A DNA stretch of 64,000 bases from Kitasatospora sp. MAP12-44 (GCF_029892095.1 NZ_JARZAE010000004.1:2976001-3040000), one strand, 5' to 3'. Shown: positions 37,132-46,149, counted from the first letter of the stretch. The notes: a model not told the origin generated them from the sequence alone. Made by a program: numbers and translations.

Positions 37132-37204
37132 TCCGGCTTCGAAGCCACCTGAGCGCCTGCGGCACACCTGCCGCAGGCGCTCAGTGCCGTCCGGACTGAC
37201 GATG

Positions 37205-37233
37205 CGTCAGCCAAACGTCAGCCGCACGTCACC
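37205..37233 (+). promoter_or_regulatory. SARP-type operator upstream of the KASIII-like pair
   Basis: CGTCAGC (37205), CGTCAGC (37216) and CGTCACC (37227): three heptamers with exact 11-bp spacing, the clearest copy in the window. The gene start is 55 bp after the last repeat. Confidence 0.75.
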
Positions 37234-37287
37234 CATCGGTCCCAAACTTGGCCCACCCCGGGAAGGGGCAGGAGCAAGGAGGATCCG

Positions 37288-38310
37288 ATGCGCTGGCAGG
37301 ACATCTACATCGCGGGCACCGGCACATTTCTGCCGGAGCGCTTTCCGATCGCCGAGGCGATCGCGCAGGACTTGATCGGCGAGGCCAACCAGAATCTCGG
37401 CTACGAGTCCATCCTCGTGGACCGCAGTGGAACCGCCGCTCCCGACATGGCCGTCCACGCCGGCCGGCAGGCCGTCGAGCGGGCCGGCATCCCGACCGAG
37501 GAGTACGGGCTGCACCTGCACGCCCACCTCTGGTACCAGGGCCTGGACTGGTGGTCGGCCGCCAACTACGTCGCCGCTCGCACCTCGGGCTCCCAGGCCT
37601 TCTCCTTCGCCATCGACCAGCGCTCGCTCACCGCGATCGGCGGCCTGCACCTCGGCGCCGCCTACCTGACGTCCGGCGCCGCCACCAGCGCGCTGATCAC
37701 CACCGCGGACCGGTTCGCCGCCCCGATGATCGACCGGTGGAACATCCAGCGCCAGCTGATCTTCGGCGACGGCGCCACCGCCGCCGCGCTGTCCACCCGC
37801 GGCGGCGTCGCCAAGCTGGTCTCCACCGCCGCGTTCGGGGTGAACCACATGGAGACCTGGACCCGCGGCGACGAGCCGTTCGGGGAGGCTCCCGGGCAGC
37901 AGACCCCGGTCCCGGTCTGGCGCCGTTCGGAGTCCCGGATGACCAAGCCGGAGGCCGCCAACGACTGGAAGCTGTGGACCGACAGCATGGTCCGGCTCAA
38001 GGACGAGGTGCTGGCCGAGGCGGGCATCGGGATCGGCGACATCACCCGCGCGGCCATGCCGTTCCAGCACCGCGGCGACGGCCAGGCCGAGATGCACGAC
38101 ATGCTCGGCCTCACCGAGGAGCAGACCGTCTGGCGCGAACTCGGCCAGTACACCGGCCACATCGGCGCCGGCGACCCGTTCGCCGGCATCAACTACCTGC
38201 TGGAGAACAAGCAGGTCGTCGCGGGCGACCACGTCCTGGTCTACGGCTGCGGGGTCGGCTTCAACTTCGCCGCCGCCGTGCTGGAGATCACCGACACCCC
38301 CGCCTGGTGA
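37288..38310 (+). CDS. KASIII-like acyltransferase, active Cys replaced by Ser (paralogue A)
   Basis: A 340-residue thiolase-fold protein of the ketoacyl-ACP synthase III family. It opens IAGTGTFLPERFPIAEAI and contains LITTADRF, FGDGATAAALS and VYGCGVGFNFAAAVLEI. Aligning SFAIDQRSLTAIGGL to the FabH block DVSAVCTGFLYGL puts Ser113 at the Cys site. The His is kept (PFQHRGDGQ), but the Asn of GNTxAAS is replaced by His in TGHIGAGDPF. Such sites occur in KASIII relatives that act as acyltransferases or starter-selecting enzymes (Ser in DpsC). It lies 35 bp upstream of a close paralogue, so a heterodimer is possible. Substrate unknown. Confidence 0.82.
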   Translation: MRWQDIYIAGTGTFLPERFPIAEAIAQDLIGEANQNLGYESILVDRSGTAAPDMAVHAGRQAVERAGIPTEEYGLHLHAHLWYQGLDWWSAANYVAARTSGSQAFSFAIDQRSLTAIGGLHLGAAYLTSGAATSALITTADRFAAPMIDRWNIQRQLIFGDGATAAALSTRGGVAKLVSTAAFGVNHMETWTRGDEPFGEAPGQQTPVPVWRRSESRMTKPEAANDWKLWTDSMVRLKDEVLAEAGIGIGDITRAAMPFQHRGDGQAEMHDMLGLTEEQTVWRELGQYTGHIGAGDPFAGINYLLENKQVVAGDHVLVYGCGVGFNFAAAVLEITDTPAW

Positions 38311-38345
38311 CACCCCACCTCGCCGACTGAAGACGGAGTTCGCGC

Positions 38346-39368
38346 ATGCGCTACACCAAGAACATCTACCTGGCGGGCACCGGCACCTGGCTGCCCGGCA
38401 CCCAGCCGATGGCCCAGGCCATCGAGGCCGGCCTGGTCGGCGAGGACCATCGCGACCTCGGATACCAGGCGATCGCCATCGATGAGAGCGGCACCGCGCC
38501 GGTCGACATGGCGATCTCGGCCGCCCGGCAGGCGATCAGCAGATCCGGTGTCGAGCCGGCCGACTTCGGCCTGCACCTGCACGCCAGCGTCTGGTTCCAG
38601 GGCCTGGACTGCTGGGCGCCGGCGGCCTACGTGGCGAACGCGACGGTCGGGGCGCAGGCGATCGCCTTCAGCATCGACCAGCGGTCCGCCGGCGGCATGG
38701 GCGCGATGCACCTCGCCGCCGCGTACCTCGACGCCGGCACGGTGGCCAACGCCCTCGTCACCACCGGCGACCGGTTCACCGACGAGTCCATCGACCGCTA
38801 CAACTCCTACGTCCAGGCGATCTGGGGCGACGGCGGCACCGCGGTGGTGCTCTCCACCCAGGGCGGCTTCGCCGAGCTGCTCTCCAGCGTGATCGTCAGT
38901 GACAACAGCCTGGAGCGCTGGGACCGCGGCGCCACCGAGTTCGCCGCCGGTCCGCTGCTCGAGCGCCCGGCCGCCATCCACAAGCGTTTCGCGCAGCACG
39001 CCGCCACGCCGGACGTCGCCGCGGAGGTCGACCAGTGGGCCGCCGGCGTGCTGCGCACCCGCGACCTGGTGCTCGCCGAGGCCGGCATCGGCCAGCACGA
39101 GATCACCCGGGCGGTCCTGCCGTTCGTCCACCGGGGCGGCGGCCAGGCCGAGTTGCACGACCTGCTGGGGATCCCCGAGGAGCTGACGCTCTGGCAGGAG
39201 CTCGGCAGCCAGGTAGGACACCTCGGCGCCGGCGACCCGTTCGCGGGTCTGGACAAGCTGCTCGCCGACGGCACCCTGAAGCCCGGCGACCACGTCCTGC
39301 TCTACACCGTCGGGGTCGGCTTCACCTTCAGCGCGGCTGTGCTGCGCATCACCGCTCCGCAGCTCTGA
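38346..39368 (+). CDS. KASIII-like acyltransferase, active Cys replaced by Ser (paralogue B)
   Basis: Also 340 residues and colinear with paralogue A: YLAGTGTWLPGTQPMAQAI, the Ser114 site in AFSIDQRSAGGMGAM, LVTTGDRF, WGDGGTAVVLS, PFVHRGGGQ, VGHLGAGDPFAG and LYTVGVGFTFSAAVL. It shares the Cys-to-Ser and Asn-to-His changes. The gene arose by tandem duplication and is about half identical by eye. It probably works with A in one acyl-transfer or condensation step. The P450 gene follows after 51 bp, so the three form an operon under the operator at 37205. Confidence 0.82.
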   Translation: MRYTKNIYLAGTGTWLPGTQPMAQAIEAGLVGEDHRDLGYQAIAIDESGTAPVDMAISAARQAISRSGVEPADFGLHLHASVWFQGLDCWAPAAYVANATVGAQAIAFSIDQRSAGGMGAMHLAAAYLDAGTVANALVTTGDRFTDESIDRYNSYVQAIWGDGGTAVVLSTQGGFAELLSSVIVSDNSLERWDRGATEFAAGPLLERPAAIHKRFAQHAATPDVAAEVDQWAAGVLRTRDLVLAEAGIGQHEITRAVLPFVHRGGGQAELHDLLGIPEELTLWQELGSQVGHLGAGDPFAGLDKLLADGTLKPGDHVLLYTVGVGFTFSAAVLRITAPQL

Positions 39369-39419
39369 GTGTCCCACTCCCGTCCGGCCCAAAGCCCTCC
39401 ACCTCACCCAGGAAGTGTT

Positions 39420-40613
39420 ATGACCGACACCCAGTCGCTGCTCGACTACCCGCTTCCGCGCGTGGATCCGCTGCTCCCGCCGCCCGCCTACACCGAGCTG
39501 CGCAACGGACCGCCCCGCCTGGTCCGGCTGGCCGGCGGCCGCCGTGCCTGGCTGGTCAGCCGCTACGAGGACGTCCGCTCGGCGATCGCCGACCCGCGGG
39601 TGAGCTCGGACGACATGGCGCCGAACTTCCCGGCCCTGATACCGCTGCCGCCCACACCGCGCGCCCTGTCGATGTTCCGGCTGGACAACCCCGACCACGC
39701 CTCGCTGCGCAGGATGGTGATCCCCGAGTTCACCGCCCGGGCCACCCGCGCCCTGCAGCCCGACGTCGAGCGGATCACCAACGAGCTGCTGGACGCGCTG
39801 GTGGCCGGCCCCAAGCCGGCCGACCTGATGGCCTCCTTCGCCGATCCGCTGCCCACCCTGGTGATCGCCCGGCTGCTCGGCGTCCCGTACGAGGACCACG
39901 AGCTCTTCCAGGAGAACGGCCGGATCGTCACCTCGCCCGACGCCACACCCGAGGAGGCCGGCCAGGCCTTCGTGGTGCTGACGGAGTTCATGGGCCGGCT
40001 GATCGAGACCAAGCGCAAGGACCCGCAGGACGACCTGATCAGCCGACTCTGCGTCAAGTACCTGGAGCCCGGCGAGATCAGCTTCGACGACCTGCTCGCG
40101 ATGGCCCGCTTCCTGCTCTTCGCCGGACACGACACCACGGCCAACCAGATCGCGATGAGCGTGCTCTACCTGCTGGACAACCCGGACCAGCTGGCCCTGC
40201 TGCGCAGCGACCGCAGCCTGATCCCGTCCGCCGTCGAGGAGTTGCTGCGGATCGCCTCGATCAAGCAGCACGACTTCATCCGGACCGCGTCCGAGGACCT
40301 GGAGATCGCCGGGGTGACCATCGCCAAGGGCGAGGGGATCATCTTCGCGCTGCCCTCCGCCAACCACGACGAGACGGTCTTCCCCGACCCCGGCCGACTC
40401 GACATCACCCGCGACGCCCACCACCACATGGCCTTCGGGCACGGCATCCACAAGTGCGTCGGCGCACCGCTGGCCACCCTGGAGCTGGAGACCGCGATCG
40501 GCGCGCTGCTGGACCGGTTCCCCGACCTCCAGCTGAGCACCGAGGTGAAGGACATCCCCTACCGCGACGACATGCTGCTGTACGGCGCCCACAAGCTGCT
40601 CGTCACCTGGTAG
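39420..40613 (+). CDS. Cytochrome P450
   Basis: A 397-residue soluble bacterial P450. I-helix oxygen-binding motif LLFAGHDTTANQI, ExxR in VEELLRIASI, PERF-like FPDPGRLDITRD, heme-binding FGHGIHKCVGAPLATLELE with Cys346. It uses ferredoxin-delivered electrons for hydroxylation, epoxidation or desaturation of the product or a carrier-bound intermediate. ATG 39420 is preceded by CAGGAAGTGTT, which sets the start; the frame is open upstream to 39369. No ferredoxin gene is adjacent. A strong terminator follows. Confidence 0.95.
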   Translation: MTDTQSLLDYPLPRVDPLLPPPAYTELRNGPPRLVRLAGGRRAWLVSRYEDVRSAIADPRVSSDDMAPNFPALIPLPPTPRALSMFRLDNPDHASLRRMVIPEFTARATRALQPDVERITNELLDALVAGPKPADLMASFADPLPTLVIARLLGVPYEDHELFQENGRIVTSPDATPEEAGQAFVVLTEFMGRLIETKRKDPQDDLISRLCVKYLEPGEISFDDLLAMARFLLFAGHDTTANQIAMSVLYLLDNPDQLALLRSDRSLIPSAVEELLRIASIKQHDFIRTASEDLEIAGVTIAKGEGIIFALPSANHDETVFPDPGRLDITRDAHHHMAFGHGIHKCVGAPLATLELETAIGALLDRFPDLQLSTEVKDIPYRDDMLLYGAHKLLVTW

Positions 40614-40619
40614 CCCGCG

Positions 40620-40672
40620 GCACGGCCTGCTGCCCCCGGATCCGACACGGGTCCGGGGGCAGCAGGCCGTGC
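40620..40672 (+). terminator. Strong terminator after the P450 gene
   Basis: Perfect 21-bp arms 40620-40640 and 40652-40672 around an 11-nt loop, seven bases after the P450 stop. Confidence 0.9.
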
Positions 40673-40696
40673 GCGTGCGGGCCGGGTCCGAAAAGC

Positions 40697-40714
40697 TTCA
40701 AGTTGCCCTCAAGG
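40697..40714 (+). promoter_or_regulatory. Candidate regulator box (TTCAAGT-type) before the SARP gene
   Basis: TTCAAGT (40697) and CTCAAGG (40708), heptamer starts 11 bp apart, about 95-110 bp upstream of the SARP start. A looser TTCGACA follows at 40721. It could mediate autoregulation or control by the second SARP at the right edge. Confidence 0.5.
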
Positions 40715-40809
40715 TGGCGGTTCGACAATCCGAACACGCACTCCAGAAGGGAGCGGTCCATCGCGCGACCGTTCGGATCCTCAGTTCCTCACCACAGGGA
40801 GAAGCAGCC

Positions 40810-41601
40810 ATGCAGTTCAGGATTCTGGGTTCAGTCGGGGCAGTTGTGGACGGAAGGTTCTGTAGCATCCCCGGCGCCAGGCAGCGCACTCTGCTGGCCA
40901 CGCTGCTGATCCGGGCCGGCCGCCTGGTGCCGACCGAGCACCTCTACACCGAGCTGTGGGGCGACCGTCCGCCCGCCACCGTCGAGAACTCGCTGCAGGC
41001 CCACGTCTGCCGCCTGCGGCGCACCCTGCGCAAGCTCGGCGGCCCCTCGCACGACGTCCCGCCGCTGATCACCCACGCCTCCGGGTACGTCCTGGACATC
41101 GCCCCGGAGGACGTCGACCTGACGCTCTTCCGGGAGCGGATCGCCCTCTCCCGCAATGCCATGGCCGACGCCCCGGAGGCCGCCGGCGCGCTGCTGGAGG
41201 AGGCCCTGGCGCTCTGGCAGGGGTCGCCGCTGCAGGATGTCGCACCGGGGCCGCTCTGCCAGAGCGTCAGCCTCCAGCTGGAGGAGGAGTACCTCGCGGC
41301 CCTGGAGGACAAGCTCTGGCTCGGCACCGTTTGCGACGAACCAACGCTGGTGATCGGCGAGTTGAAGCGGATGAGCGTGGCCCACCCGTGGCGCGAGCGG
41401 ATCACCGAGATGCTGATGCTGGCGCTCTACCGCTCCGGCCGGCAGGCTGAGGCCGTCGCGGTCTACAACACCGCCCGCGGGCGGCTGATCGACGAGTTGG
41501 GCATGGAGCCGTCCCCGCAGCTCAAGCGGCTCTTCCGGGAGGTCCTCAACCAGGCCCCCGGGCTGTACCGCCCCACGCAGCAGCTGCTGCGCTCGGCCTG
41601 A
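40810..41601 (+). CDS. SARP-family pathway-specific activator
   Basis: A 263-residue Streptomyces antibiotic regulatory protein. The N-terminal OmpR-like winged helix-turn-helix (QFRILGSVGAVVDGR, RQRTLLATLLIRAGRLVPTEHLYTELWGDRPPATVENSLQAHVCRLRRTL) is followed by the bacterial transcriptional activator domain (about 100-250: VDLTLFRERIALSR, HPWRERITEMLMLALYRSGRQAEAVAVYNTARGRLIDELGMEPSPQLKRLFREVL). The short SARP form has no ATPase domain. ATG 40810 follows GGGAGAAGC. Short SARPs of this kind activate polyketide and azoxy clusters. The 11-bp GTCAG repeats in the cluster are its likely targets. Confidence 0.93.
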   Translation: MQFRILGSVGAVVDGRFCSIPGARQRTLLATLLIRAGRLVPTEHLYTELWGDRPPATVENSLQAHVCRLRRTLRKLGGPSHDVPPLITHASGYVLDIAPEDVDLTLFRERIALSRNAMADAPEAAGALLEEALALWQGSPLQDVAPGPLCQSVSLQLEEEYLAALEDKLWLGTVCDEPTLVIGELKRMSVAHPWRERITEMLMLALYRSGRQAEAVAVYNTARGRLIDELGMEPSPQLKRLFREVLNQAPGLYRPTQQLLRSA

Positions 41602-41602
41602 G

Positions 41603-41653
41603 GACACAGGAAAGCGCCGCTCCCCTCCCCGGGGTGCGGCGCTTTCCTGTGTC
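41603..41653. terminator. Bidirectional terminator between the SARP gene and the seryl-tRNA synthetase gene
   Basis: Perfect 18-bp arms 41603-41620 and 41636-41653 lie between two convergent stop codons. Confidence 0.9.
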
Positions 41654-41655
41654 GT

Positions 41656-42942
41656 TCAGCGGCTGGTGCCGCCGCCGGGCAGGATCCGGCGGAAGCCGGT
41701 GTACGGGACCAGCGCCTCGGGCAGCAGCACCGAACCGTCCGCCTGCAGGCCCTGCTCCAGCAGCGCGGCCACGGTCCGGCCGACCGGCAGCGCCGAGCCG
41801 TTCAGCGTGGCGGCGGGCAGCTTGCGGCCCTCCGAGGAGCGGTAGCGGATGCCGGCCCGGCGGCCCTGGAAGGTGCCGCAGTCGGAGACCGAGGAGATCT
41901 CCCGGTAGGAGTCGCTACCCGGCAGCCAGACCTCGATGTCGTAGGTCATCCGGGCCGAGAAGCCCATGTCGCCGGCCGGCAGCAGCACCACCCGGTAGGA
42001 GAGTTCGAGCCTGCGCAGGCACTCCTCGACCTGACCGACCATCAGCATCAGCTGCTGCTGGGCCTCTTCGAGGGCGCAGATGCGCACCAGCTCGACCTTC
42101 TCGAACTGGTGCAGGCGCAGGATCCCGCGGGTGTCGCGGCCGTAGGAGCCCGCCTCGGCCCGGTAGCAGGGGGTCCGCGCGGTCAGCGCGAGCGGCAGCG
42201 AACCGCCGTCCAGCAGCTCGCGGGCCACCATGTTGGTCAGCGGCACCTCGGCCGTCGGAATCAGGAAGAGCTCCCGGCCGCCCACCGAGGTGGCGAACAA
42301 GTCCTCCTCGAACTTGGGGAGTTGGCCGGTGCCGGTCATGGTCTCGCGGTTCACCAGGTGCGGCACCGCGTACTCGGTGTAGCCGTGCTCGGAGGTGTGC
42401 AGGTCCAGCAGGAACGAGGTCAGCGCGCGCTCCAGCCGGGCGCCCGCGCCGCGGCTGACGGCGAACCGGGAGCCGGAGAGCTTGGCCGCCCGGGCGCTGT
42501 CCAGGATGCCGAGCGACTCGCCGATGTCCGCGTGGTGGCGGGCCTGGCCGGCGGCCGGGCGCAGCGCGGGGCCGCCGCGGCGGACCTCGACCGCCTGCTT
42601 CTCACTGTCGCCGTCCGGTACCTCGTCCAGCGGGAGGTTCGGCACCGCCAGCAGGATCTCCTCCAATTCGGCTTCCGCAGAGCGGAGTTCGGCCTCGGCC
42701 TGCTGCGCTCCCTCGCGCAGCACCCGGGCCTCCTCGCGGGCCTGCTCGGCCGCCCCCTCGGCCGGGCGCGGGCCGCGCGAGGCGCGCTTGATCTCCGAGC
42801 GCAGCTGCGCCACCGCGTCCAGGGCCGCGGCCCGCCGCCGGTGCGCGGTCCACAGGGCCGTCAGGTCCAGCTGGTATTTGCGCCGGGCCAGCCGACGGAC
42901 GGCCTCCGGGCCCAGCTCGATCAGCTCACGTACGTCGTGCAC
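41656..42942 (-). CDS. serS: Pathway seryl-tRNA synthetase (VlmL type)
   Basis: A 428-residue class II synthetase. The N-terminal coiled-coil arm (residues 30-105) binds the tRNA-Ser extra arm. Motif 2 CYRAEAGSYGRDTRGILRLHQFEKVE, the TAEVPLTN serine pocket region, and motif 3 TLNGSALPVGRTVAALLEQ are intact, so it should charge tRNA-Ser. Its arm reads VRRLARRKYQLDLTALW and motif 3 has SAL rather than the usual SGL. In valanimycin biosynthesis a dedicated SerRS (VlmL) supplies seryl-tRNA to a transferase that loads serine on a hydroxylamine. The matching transferase candidate is at 56972. A housekeeping SerRS should exist elsewhere in the genome. Confidence 0.92.
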   Translation of the reverse strand: MHDVRELIELGPEAVRRLARRKYQLDLTALWTAHRRRAAALDAVAQLRSEIKRASRGPRPAEGAAEQAREEARVLREGAQQAEAELRSAEAELEEILLAVPNLPLDEVPDGDSEKQAVEVRRGGPALRPAAGQARHHADIGESLGILDSARAAKLSGSRFAVSRGAGARLERALTSFLLDLHTSEHGYTEYAVPHLVNRETMTGTGQLPKFEEDLFATSVGGRELFLIPTAEVPLTNMVARELLDGGSLPLALTARTPCYRAEAGSYGRDTRGILRLHQFEKVELVRICALEEAQQQLMLMVGQVEECLRRLELSYRVVLLPAGDMGFSARMTYDIEVWLPGSDSYREISSVSDCGTFQGRRAGIRYRSSEGRKLPAATLNGSALPVGRTVAALLEQGLQADGSVLLPEALVPYTGFRRILPGGGTSR

Positions 42943-43055
42943 GGCGTTCTCCTTCGAGGCGGCCGGCGTCAGGGCAGCCGAGGCCGGCGGGGTGGCAGAC
43001 GAGGGCGGGGGCCCGGCCCCGCCCGGGGGGAGGCGGGCCGGGCCCCCAGGGGGTG

Positions 43056-44555
43056 TCAGGCGACCGGGGTGGGCACCTGACGGGGAGTGGCAGTCGGCGC
43101 GGGGGCGGCGGCGGGCGTTTCGGCGGTGTGGGACTGCGCCAGCCGCTGGTAGCGGGCCGGGTCACTGGTCCGCAGCCGCCAGGCGTAGAGCATGCCGAGC
43201 GCGGCCACCACCGGGATCACCCACGGCATGGCGGCCACCACGGGGTTCTTGGTGCCGGTCAGCAGATCGAAGTTGCCGACCACCAGGCAGACGGTGGCCA
43301 CCAGGCCGGCGAAGCCGAGCAGCGGCGCCACCGTGCCCTGCCACCAGCCCAGCCGCAGCCCCTTGCGGCGCAGGCCGAGCACCGACAGCGCGGCGAGCGC
43401 CTGGAGCACCACGATGCCCAGCGTGCCCAGGCCCAGCATGCTGGTGGTGAGGTCCGCGTACGGGTCGAGGCCCGCGATGGCGAAGGCGGCGACCACCACG
43501 GTGCTGAGCACGCTCTGCACCACGCTGGCCCGGTGCGGGGAGTTGTGCCTGGGGTGCACGGCGCCCAGCGCGCGCGGCAGCAGGCCGTCGTCGGCGAGCA
43601 CCTGGGCGTACCGGTTGGAGGCGCTGTGCAGGGCCAGTGTGGCGGCGAACAGGCTGGTGCAGAGCATCACCTGGAGCAGCGTGCCGCCGGCCTTGCCGAG
43701 GTAGTCGTCGCCCAGCGAGAAGAACAGGTTGCCCATCTGGTCGGTCGCGGTCTGCCGCACGTGGTCGGCCCCGATCGCGCCGACCGCCGTCCAGCTGCTC
43801 AGCGCGTAGAAGCCGGCGATCAGCAGCACGGCCAGGTAGGTGGCGCGCGGGACGCTGCGCTGCGGGTCCTTGGCCTCCTTGCCGTACAGCGCCGCCGACT
43901 CGAAGCCGATGAACGAGACGAAGGCGAACATCAGCGACACCCCGAGCCCGGGCCCGGCGGCGATGTGCGGCGAGAAGGAGGCGGCGGGCAGCGCGTGCAC
44001 GCCGTGCCGGCCGATCTCGGCGAGGTCCAGCGCCGCCAGCACGCCGATCTCGCCCGTCATCAGGACGGCGAGCACCCGGGCGCTGACCGCGATGTCGCGG
44101 TAGCCGAGCACCGCGACCGCCGCCAGCCCGACGGCGGCGCACAACTCCCAGGAGACGTGCACCCCGTGGTCGGCGAGCACCAGTTGGGTGAAGTAGCCGA
44201 GCGCGCCGGCCAGGCCGATCGTGGCGGTGTTGTACGCGACGATCGCGACATAGCCGCCGCCGACGGCCGGCGGGCGGCCGAGCCCGTCGGCGATCGAGGC
44301 GTAGAACCCGCCGGACCCGCCGGTGCGGCGGGCGCTCACCGCGTAGCCGACCGAGAAGCAGAGCAGGGTCACCCCCGCGAAGGCGAACGCCGCGGGCACG
44401 CCGGCGCCGTTGCCGATGGCGAAGGCCAGCGGGACGGTGCCGACCATCGCGGAGAGCGGTGCGGCGGCGGCGACGATCAGAAAGACGATGTGGCGGGTGG
44501 TCAGATGTCTGGAGGTCTGGTTGCCGGCCTCCGCCGGGGGACTGCTGACGGACAT
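43056..44555 (-). CDS. APC-family amino acid permease
   Basis: A 499-residue membrane protein with about 12 spans. APC-superfamily motifs are visible: VFLIVAAAAPLSAMVGTVPLAFAIGNGAGVPAAF (TM1 unwound Gly-rich region), SGGFYASIADGLGRP and FVSFIGFESAALYGKEAKDPQRSVPRAT (the conserved FxGFE with charged loop). It likely imports an amino acid or related amine; serine supply for the seryl transfer is an attractive but unproven role. The last 40 residues are Ala/Pro-rich and cytoplasmic. It is co-oriented with SerRS, 113 bp upstream of it. Confidence 0.88.
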   Translation of the reverse strand: MSVSSPPAEAGNQTSRHLTTRHIVFLIVAAAAPLSAMVGTVPLAFAIGNGAGVPAAFAFAGVTLLCFSVGYAVSARRTGGSGGFYASIADGLGRPPAVGGGYVAIVAYNTATIGLAGALGYFTQLVLADHGVHVSWELCAAVGLAAVAVLGYRDIAVSARVLAVLMTGEIGVLAALDLAEIGRHGVHALPAASFSPHIAAGPGLGVSLMFAFVSFIGFESAALYGKEAKDPQRSVPRATYLAVLLIAGFYALSSWTAVGAIGADHVRQTATDQMGNLFFSLGDDYLGKAGGTLLQVMLCTSLFAATLALHSASNRYAQVLADDGLLPRALGAVHPRHNSPHRASVVQSVLSTVVVAAFAIAGLDPYADLTTSMLGLGTLGIVVLQALAALSVLGLRRKGLRLGWWQGTVAPLLGFAGLVATVCLVVGNFDLLTGTKNPVVAAMPWVIPVVAALGMLYAWRLRTSDPARYQRLAQSHTAETPAAAPAPTATPRQVPTPVA

Positions 44556-44666
44556 CGTGGCTCCAAGTCGGGTGCGAGGGGAGGATCGGTGGGAAGCGGA
44601 AGACCGACGGGCCCGCGTCCGGGTGTGGGGCCCCGGGCGCGAGCCCGTCGCGTGTGCAGGTCGGTC

Positions 44667-45887
44667 TTAGACCGCGGCGATGGCGAGGACCGCGTTCTGT
44701 CCGCCGAAACCCAGCGAGTTGCTCAGTGCCAGGTGGATCCGGGTTTCGGTCACCGAGCCGGCGACCTTGATCTCCAGCTCGGGGTCGAGGGTGTGCAGGT
44801 TGGCAGTGGGCGGGACCAGTCCCTGTTCCACGGCGAGCACGCTGAACACCGCCTCCACCGCGCCGGCCGCGCCGAGCAGGTGGCCGGTGACGCCCTTGGT
44901 CGAGGTCACCAGCGGATCGCCGGTGAGCACCCGGCGGATCATCCGTGCCTCGGAGAGGTCGTTCTGCGGGGTGGAGGTGCCGTGGGCGTTGACGTGCTGG
45001 ACGTCGCCCGGGCCGGCGCCCGCGTCGGCGAGTGCGGTGCGTACCGCGCTCTCGACGCCGCGGCCGTCGGGGTGCGGGGAGGTCATGTGGTGGGCATCGG
45101 CGGAGGCCCCGTACCCGGCGATCCGGGCGCGGATCCTGGCCCCGCGGGCGCGGGCGTCGGCGGCCCGCTCCAGCACCACCACCCCGGCCCCCTCGCCCGC
45201 CACGAAGCCGTCGCGGGCGATGTCGAAGGGCCGGGAGGCGCCCAGCGGGTCGTCCTCCCGCTGGGAGAGCGCGCCCATCTTGGCGAAGCCGGCCATCACC
45301 AGCGGGGTGATCATCGCCTCGCTGCCGCCGGCCACCACCAGGTCGCAGCGGTCCAGCAGCAGCAGGTCGCGGGCCACCCCGATGGCGGTGGCGCCGGAGG
45401 CGCAGGCGGTGGCGACCACCAGGTTGGGGCCGGTGGCGCCGAACTCGATGGCGGCCTGGCCGGCGAGCATATTGGGCAACTGCATCGGCAGCAGCAGCGG
45501 GGAGACCCGGGCCGGCGACTGCTCGACCAGGATCCGGTGCTGCTCCTCCACGGTGCCCGGCCCGCCGTCGGCGCAGCCGAGCACCACGCCGACCCGGGCA
45601 CCGTCCCAGGTCAGCGGGTCGAGCCCGGCATCGGCGATCGCCTCCCTGGCCGCGACCAGGGCGAACTGGGTGAAGCGGTCCAACCGGTGGGCCCGGCGGG
45701 CGCCCAGCAGTGCGCCGGGATCCCAGTCCGGGACCCGGCAGGAGATCCGCACCGGGTTCTGCTCCAGGACCGGGTCCAGGGCGGCGGTCGGCCGGCCTGC
45801 GCAGACCCCCGCCCAGCTCGGCCCGACCCCGATCCCGGCCGGGGTGACCAGGCCGAGCCCGGTCACGACGACGTCGATGCCGGCCAT
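44667..45887 (-). CDS. Beta-ketoacyl-ACP synthase II (FabF-like)
   Basis: A 406-residue elongating ketosynthase: catalytic Cys in VVATACASGATAIG, His in NAHGTSTPQND, Lys/His in STKGVTGHLLGAAGAVEA, and FDIARDGFVAGEGAGVVVLE. It extends acyl-ACP with malonyl-ACP. Its start codon shares one base with the ACP stop (TGATG). With that ACP and the KASIII just upstream it forms a dedicated type II fatty-acid synthase set, presumably making the alkyl chain that becomes the amine. KR, DH and ER functions would be borrowed from primary metabolism. Confidence 0.92.
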   Translation of the reverse strand: MAGIDVVVTGLGLVTPAGIGVGPSWAGVCAGRPTAALDPVLEQNPVRISCRVPDWDPGALLGARRAHRLDRFTQFALVAAREAIADAGLDPLTWDGARVGVVLGCADGGPGTVEEQHRILVEQSPARVSPLLLPMQLPNMLAGQAAIEFGATGPNLVVATACASGATAIGVARDLLLLDRCDLVVAGGSEAMITPLVMAGFAKMGALSQREDDPLGASRPFDIARDGFVAGEGAGVVVLERAADARARGARIRARIAGYGASADAHHMTSPHPDGRGVESAVRTALADAGAGPGDVQHVNAHGTSTPQNDLSEARMIRRVLTGDPLVTSTKGVTGHLLGAAGAVEAVFSVLAVEQGLVPPTANLHTLDPELEIKVAGSVTETRIHLALSNSLGFGGQNAVLAIAAV

Positions 45888-46117
45888 CAGACCCGTGCGC
45901 TCCGTTCCTCGATCAGGCGGGCCATGTCACCGATGGTCTCGGCGTCCAGCAGCTCGTCGTCCGAGATGGTGATGCCGAGCTCGGTCTCCAGGACCAGCGA
46001 GAGCTCGACGACGGCCAGCGAGTCCAGTTCGATGTCCTCCTTGGTGGACTCGGGAGTGACCTGCTCCGGCGTCACCTTGAGCTTGTTGACCAGGATTTCC
46101 TTGAGCGTTTCGAACAT
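45887..46117 (-). CDS. Acyl carrier protein (type II FAS-like)
   Basis: A 76-residue acidic ACP: DIELDSLAVVELSLVLETELGITISDDEL with the phosphopantetheine Ser in ELDSLAV, close to fatty-acid AcpP. ATG 46117 is preceded by AAGGACTG. It is translationally coupled to the KASII gene. It should carry the growing alkyl chain for this cluster. Confidence 0.93.
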   Translation of the reverse strand: MFETLKEILVNKLKVTPEQVTPESTKEDIELDSLAVVELSLVLETELGITISDDELLDAETIGDMARLIEERSARV

Positions 46118-46149
46118 CGGGCAGTCCTTCCGAAAGGTGGTACCGGGTG

